Under the pieces are notes generated by a model that did no database searches, was not told where the DNA came from, and was given only the letters and a program-made list of their open reading frames with translations. The translations under genes were made by a program, and so were the position numbers. Below are positions 8,296 through 10,815 of a stretch of DNA of 10,815 bases, in pieces. Source of the DNA: an uncultured Gammaproteobacteria bacterium (GTDB lineage: Bacteria; Pseudomonadota; Gammaproteobacteria; Pseudomonadales; UBA5518); NCBI GenBank assembly GCA_903921135.1, contig CAIXOY010000478.1, positions 1 to 10,815 on the forward strand, given 5' to 3'. Every line of letters begins with the position of its first letter. Position 1 is the first letter of the stretch.

Positions 8296-8299
8296 GAGG
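8296..8299 (+). promoter_or_regulatory. Shine-Dalgarno-like GAGG for the DUF6065-like gene
   Basis: GAGG lies five bases before the ATG at 8305, inside the 15-base gap after the rhs stop. An in-frame TGA at 8302-8304 directly precedes the ATG, which rules out an upstream start in this frame and fixes 8305 as the earliest start. The closeness to the rhs stop suggests translational coupling. Confidence 0.6.
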
Positions 8300-8304
8300 C
8301 CTGA

Positions 8305-9114
8305 ATGGAGTTGATCTGCTACGAGGTGGAGCCGGGCCGTGTGCCCATACGCCCGGCGCCCGCCAAGCGGCAGTGGATGGATGACACGCCGGGCAGTTTC
8401 GCCTACCGCTGCCTGCCGCTCACGGCAGCCAACAGTCATGGCTGGGAGTTGCTGTGTCCGGTGGGCTTCACGGTGCGCTGGCGCGGCGGTGCCGCGGTGG
8501 CAGAGGTGGAGGTGCATTCCGATGCCCCGCTGCAGCCCCCGCGCTCTGGCGCGGACTACCTCGCTTTCCTGCTCGGCGGCGGTGGAACTGCGGCGTCTTC
8601 CCGGCCGGTGGAAGACACCTTTCCGGCGGGCTTTGCCGAGAGCCAGTTCGGCAGCGGCATCCTGACCTTCAACCCGCTGCTGATCATCCGTCCGCCGCCC
8701 GGTCACGATCTGTGGGTGAGCGGTCCGGTGAACCGTTTCAAGGACGCGATACAGCCCATGAGCGCGCTGATCGAGGCCGACTGGATGCCCTTCACCTTTT
8801 CGATGAACTGGCAGATCACGCGGGCCGACACCACGATCAGCTTCGAGAAAGGCGAGCCGTTCTGCAGTTTCTTTCCCGTGGCGCGTGGCCTTGTGGAGCG
8901 GTGTGAGCCCGTGCTGAAGCCGATCAGCGACGATCCGGCCCTGCAGAAGAGCTACTGGGCATCCCGGATGACCCGCAATGCAGCGGTGGCGGCGGGGCAG
9001 GGCGCGGGCAGCCCCTTCCAGGGCTGGTATGCGAGCCGTAGCTTTCCGGGCAACACGCCGCCCGATGGGGAAACGCCACCGAAGCCGACGAGGGCCAAGC
9101 CGTTTCGTCGCTGA
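8305..9114 (+). CDS. DUF6065-like protein
   Basis: This 269-residue cytosolic protein has no signal peptide or membrane helix. I recognise the DUF6065 pattern from memory: an N-terminal strand (MELICYEV), a WMDxTP motif at residues 24-29, AYRCLPLTAANSHGWELL at 33-50, a GSGILTFN strand near 116-123, a GPVNRFKDAIQP segment at 140-151, and ADWMPFTFSMNWQITR followed by FEKGEPFC at 158-187. The family's biochemical role is not known to me. The C-terminus from about residue 230 is a Pro/Arg/Lys-rich tail that looks disordered. The gene starts 15 bases after the rhs stop, with a GAGG five bases upstream, so it is very likely co-transcribed with rhs. That slot often holds an immunity gene in polymorphic-toxin operons, but a sampled stretch has high GC like the rhs core (67% at 8401-8460), unlike the rhs tail. 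The coding call is secure and the family call good; no function is assigned. Confidence 0.88.
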   Translation: MELICYEVEPGRVPIRPAPAKRQWMDDTPGSFAYRCLPLTAANSHGWELLCPVGFTVRWRGGAAVAEVEVHSDAPLQPPRSGADYLAFLLGGGGTAASSRPVEDTFPAGFAESQFGSGILTFNPLLIIRPPPGHDLWVSGPVNRFKDAIQPMSALIEADWMPFTFSMNWQITRADTTISFEKGEPFCSFFPVARGLVERCEPVLKPISDDPALQKSYWASRMTRNAAVAAGQGAGSPFQGWYASRSFPGNTPPDGETPPKPTRAKPFRR

Positions 9115-9206
9115 TGTCGGACATGTCTACCCGGCGCTCCCCGCAATACCCGGTTGGTGGCGGGAGTGATGGAGCCGTATCCTTCGCTGCCGATCCGTCA
9201 GGTGGC

Positions 9207-9212
9207 GAGGGA
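9207..9212 (+). promoter_or_regulatory. Shine-Dalgarno-like GAGGGA for the monooxygenase gene
   Basis: GAGGGA ends five bases before the ATG at 9218 and eight bases before a second in-frame ATG at 9221. Both spacings are usable, so the start could be either codon; 9218 is chosen as the first. The protein differs by one methionine only. Confidence 0.6.
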
Positions 9213-9217
9213 CGTCG

Positions 9218-10729
9218 ATGATGCACACACCGGATACAGCTCACACGCATGCCGATGGCAGGGTCGATGAGGACCTTGACCTCATCATCATCGGTGCCGG
9301 TTTTTCCGGCATCGGTGCGGCCTTCCGCATCAGCCAACGCAACCCCGGTATCCGTTACCGCATCCTCGAACGCCGTGAGCGCATCGGTGGTACCTGGGAC
9401 CTGTTCCGCTATCCGGGCGTGAGATCCGACTCCTCCATCTTCGCGCTCAGCTTCCCGTGGGAGCCGTGGAGGCGCGAGGAAGAGGTGGCCGACGGCGCCG
9501 ACATCCGCGACTACCTCGAGAACACGGCTCGCAAGCGCGGCATCTTCGAGCGCATCCGCTTCCGCACGCAGGTGCACTCCGCCGACTGGAATTCCGGCTC
9601 CGACAGCTGGACGGTGCGCGCCAGTGACGACGGCCGCGACACGGTGTATCGCGCACGCTTCGTGTTCTTCGGTTCGGGTTACTACAACTACGACGAGGGC
9701 TACACGCCCGGGTTTCCGGGCATCGAGCACTTTGCCGGCACCGTGGTGCACCCGCAGCGCTGGCCGGAGGGTCTCGATTATTCGGGCAAGAAGATGGTCG
9801 TGATCGGCAGTGGGGCGACGGCGGTGTCGCTGGTGCCGGCGCTGGCGCGCTCCGCCGCCAAAGTGACCATGCTGCAGCGTTCACCCACGTACCTGTTCGC
9901 GGCTGCCCGTATCAATCCGCTCGTGGGCTTCCTGCGCAGCTTTCTGCCGCTACCGATCACGCATCGCATCGCGCGCTTCACAGCGTCCTGTTTCGAGGCG
10001 ATGGTCTGGGCGTTGGCGCGCACTGCGCCGGAACTCGCCAAGCGCATCATGCGCAGGCAGAACGCGTCCCTTTTGCCATCGGACTATCCGGTGGATGTCC
10101 ACTTCAAACCCCGCTACAACCCGTGGGATCAGCGCATCTGTCTGGTGGCCGATGGTGATCTCTTTTCGGCCATTTCCGCGGGAAAGGTCGAGGTGGTCAC
10201 GGACCATATCGATCATGTCGATGCCGCAGGTATCGTCTTGCGCTCCGGCGCGCGCGTCGACGCGGATGTGATCGTCACCGCTACCGGTCTGCAATTGTGC
10301 GCGCTTGGTGGCGTGCGGGTGAGCGTGGACGGGGCCGAGGTCAAGCCGCAGGAGCGCTTCTCCTACAAGGCGTACATGCTCGAGGATGTCCCGAACCTGA
10401 TCTGGTGCATCGGCTACACCAACGCCTCCTGGACCTTGCGCGCGGACATGACAGCGCGCGCCGCGGCCCGCTTGATCCACCACATGCAGTCAAAGGGCTA
10501 TACGCGCGCCTCCCCGCATGCCGGCAGCAGGCCGCTCAGTGAGAAGCCGTTGTGGGACCTGCAAGCCGGCTACGTCTTGCGCAACCCGCACGCTTTGCCC
10601 AAGTCCGCGCGCAGGCGCCCGTGGATCGTGCGGCAGAACTACTTTGCCGATGCGCTCGACAGCCTGCTCGCAGACCGGGTTGACGAGGACATGGTGTTCG
10701 GGCGCGCGGGCGGCCTCAGCGATCCTTGA
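9218..10729 (+). CDS. EthA-like FAD/NADPH-dependent monooxygenase (Baeyer-Villiger type)
   Basis: This is a complete 503-residue class B flavoprotein monooxygenase. The FAD-binding Rossmann motif GAGFSG is at residues 26-31 and the GGTW motif at 57-60, followed by DLFRYPGVRSD. The Baeyer-Villiger fingerprint FxGxxxHxxxWP is intact at 172-183 (F172, G174, H178, W182, P183). The NADPH-binding motif GSGATA is at 197-202, and ATG at 355-357 closes the FAD domain. Long phrases such as GSGYYNYDEGY, HFKPRYNPWDQR and IGYTNASWTLRAD match my memory of mycobacterial EthA (about 490 residues), so EthA-like is a firm call. Such enzymes use NADPH and O2 to turn ketones into esters or to oxidise sulfur in thioamides and sulfides. 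The natural substrate here is unknown. A nonconserved His-rich N-terminal extension of about 19 residues precedes the fold. The gene stands 103 bases after the DUF6065-like gene and probably has its own promoter, though none is clear. Confidence 0.95.
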   Translation: MMHTPDTAHTHADGRVDEDLDLIIIGAGFSGIGAAFRISQRNPGIRYRILERRERIGGTWDLFRYPGVRSDSSIFALSFPWEPWRREEEVADGADIRDYLENTARKRGIFERIRFRTQVHSADWNSGSDSWTVRASDDGRDTVYRARFVFFGSGYYNYDEGYTPGFPGIEHFAGTVVHPQRWPEGLDYSGKKMVVIGSGATAVSLVPALARSAAKVTMLQRSPTYLFAAARINPLVGFLRSFLPLPITHRIARFTASCFEAMVWALARTAPELAKRIMRRQNASLLPSDYPVDVHFKPRYNPWDQRICLVADGDLFSAISAGKVEVVTDHIDHVDAAGIVLRSGARVDADVIVTATGLQLCALGGVRVSVDGAEVKPQERFSYKAYMLEDVPNLIWCIGYTNASWTLRADMTARAAARLIHHMQSKGYTRASPHAGSRPLSEKPLWDLQAGYVLRNPHALPKSARRRPWIVRQNYFADALDSLLADRVDEDMVFGRAGGLSDP

Positions 10730-10815
10730 GGAAGGGTATTGCCGCGCGCGTGCTGTCGAGTTCGCTGCGTGAGAGCGTGACGGGCAGCACGGCTTCCTGA
10801 CCGGCGGGGCAGGCG
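10716..10815 (-). CDS. 3' end of an unidentified convergent gene (partial)
   Basis: On the minus strand a frame is open from the right window edge to a TGA at 10718-10716, giving 32 residues that end in RAAIPFLKDR. About 25 of the 32 codons end in G or C, matching the genes around it, and the peptide has a plausible strand-then-helix pattern rather than the Arg/Pro-rich look of shadow frames. It would overlap the monooxygenase gene tail-to-tail by 14 bases. I do not recognise the family from so short a piece. The alternative is noncoding sequence after the monooxygenase gene, since 32 codons without a stop are not significant alone in GC-rich DNA. Confidence 0.35.
   Translation of the reverse strand, partial: ACPAGQEAVLPVTLSRSELDSTRAAIPFLKDR

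Noticed and set aside
8287..8307. The rhs gene and the DUF6065-like gene being one gene split by a nonsense mutation, since they share a frame
   Set aside because: Two in-frame TGA codons (8287 and 8302) separate them, a GAGG and ATG follow with correct spacing, and the second protein begins at the natural N-terminus of its family.
7210..8706. A 498-codon minus-strand open frame across the rhs end and the DUF6065-like start
   Set aside because: It runs across the boundary of two well-supported plus-strand genes, has shadow-type composition and shows no recognisable motif.
9119..9126. Eight-base palindrome GACATGTC after the DUF6065-like gene as an operator
   Set aside because: It is short, occurs once, and stands far from any recognisable promoter element.
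9133..9167. Hairpin-like CTCCCCGC and GCGGGAG in the gap before the monooxygenase gene as a terminator
   Set aside because: The stem has a bulge and a loop of about 15 bases, and no T-run follows it, so there is little support for intrinsic termination.
9154..9183. TTGGTG and TATCCT, 18 bases apart, as a promoter for the monooxygenase gene
   Set aside because: Only three and four of six bases match the sigma-70 consensus; a match of this quality is expected by chance.
10750..10790. GTGCTG and CAGCAC inverted repeat after the monooxygenase gene as a terminator
   Set aside because: The arms are six bases with a 29-base loop and no T-run, and the stretch probably lies within the convergent gene.

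Overview
The window comes from a GC-rich bacterial chromosome. The codon style and gene content (a giant Rhs/YD-repeat protein, a DUF6065-type protein and an EthA-like flavin monooxygenase) fit a Gram-negative proteobacterium, probably a gammaproteobacterium. No ribosomal RNA, tRNA or taxonomic marker is present, so this placement is loose.

Positions 1-8289 are one uninterrupted reading frame that is already open at the first base. They are the 3' 2,762 codons of a giant Rhs/YD-repeat protein whose N-terminus lies upstream of the window. Its visible order is: YD-repeat block 1 (about 1-2130), a beta-rich Ig/fibronectin-like insertion of about 500 residues (2143-3666), YD-repeat block 2 (about 3685-5580), a LysM domain (5683-5826), a proline-rich linker, a set of hydrophobic/glycine-rich segments (5947-6264), and a long, mostly helical C-terminal module (about 6550-8286). 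That module has visibly lower GC and carries an HExxH motif about 75 residues from the end. This is the layout of a secreted, surface or polymorphic-toxin-like protein with a variable C-terminal cargo. The canonical core-ending DPxG segment of classical Rhs proteins is not seen.

Fifteen bases downstream, in the same frame and with its own Shine-Dalgarno-like GAGG, is a 269-residue protein that I recognise as DUF6065-like (8305-9114). It is probably co-transcribed with the rhs gene and sits where a polymorphic-toxin operon would have its immunity gene, though its family is not known for that role. After a 103-base gap comes a complete EthA-like FAD/NADPH Baeyer-Villiger-type monooxygenase (9218-10729). 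The last 100 bases appear to hold the 3' end of a convergent gene on the minus strand, overlapping the monooxygenase gene by 14 bases.

The rhs gene and the DUF6065-like gene look like one expression unit. The monooxygenase is transcribed in the same direction but has no evident functional link to them. No mobile element, CRISPR array, RNA gene or convincing terminator was seen.
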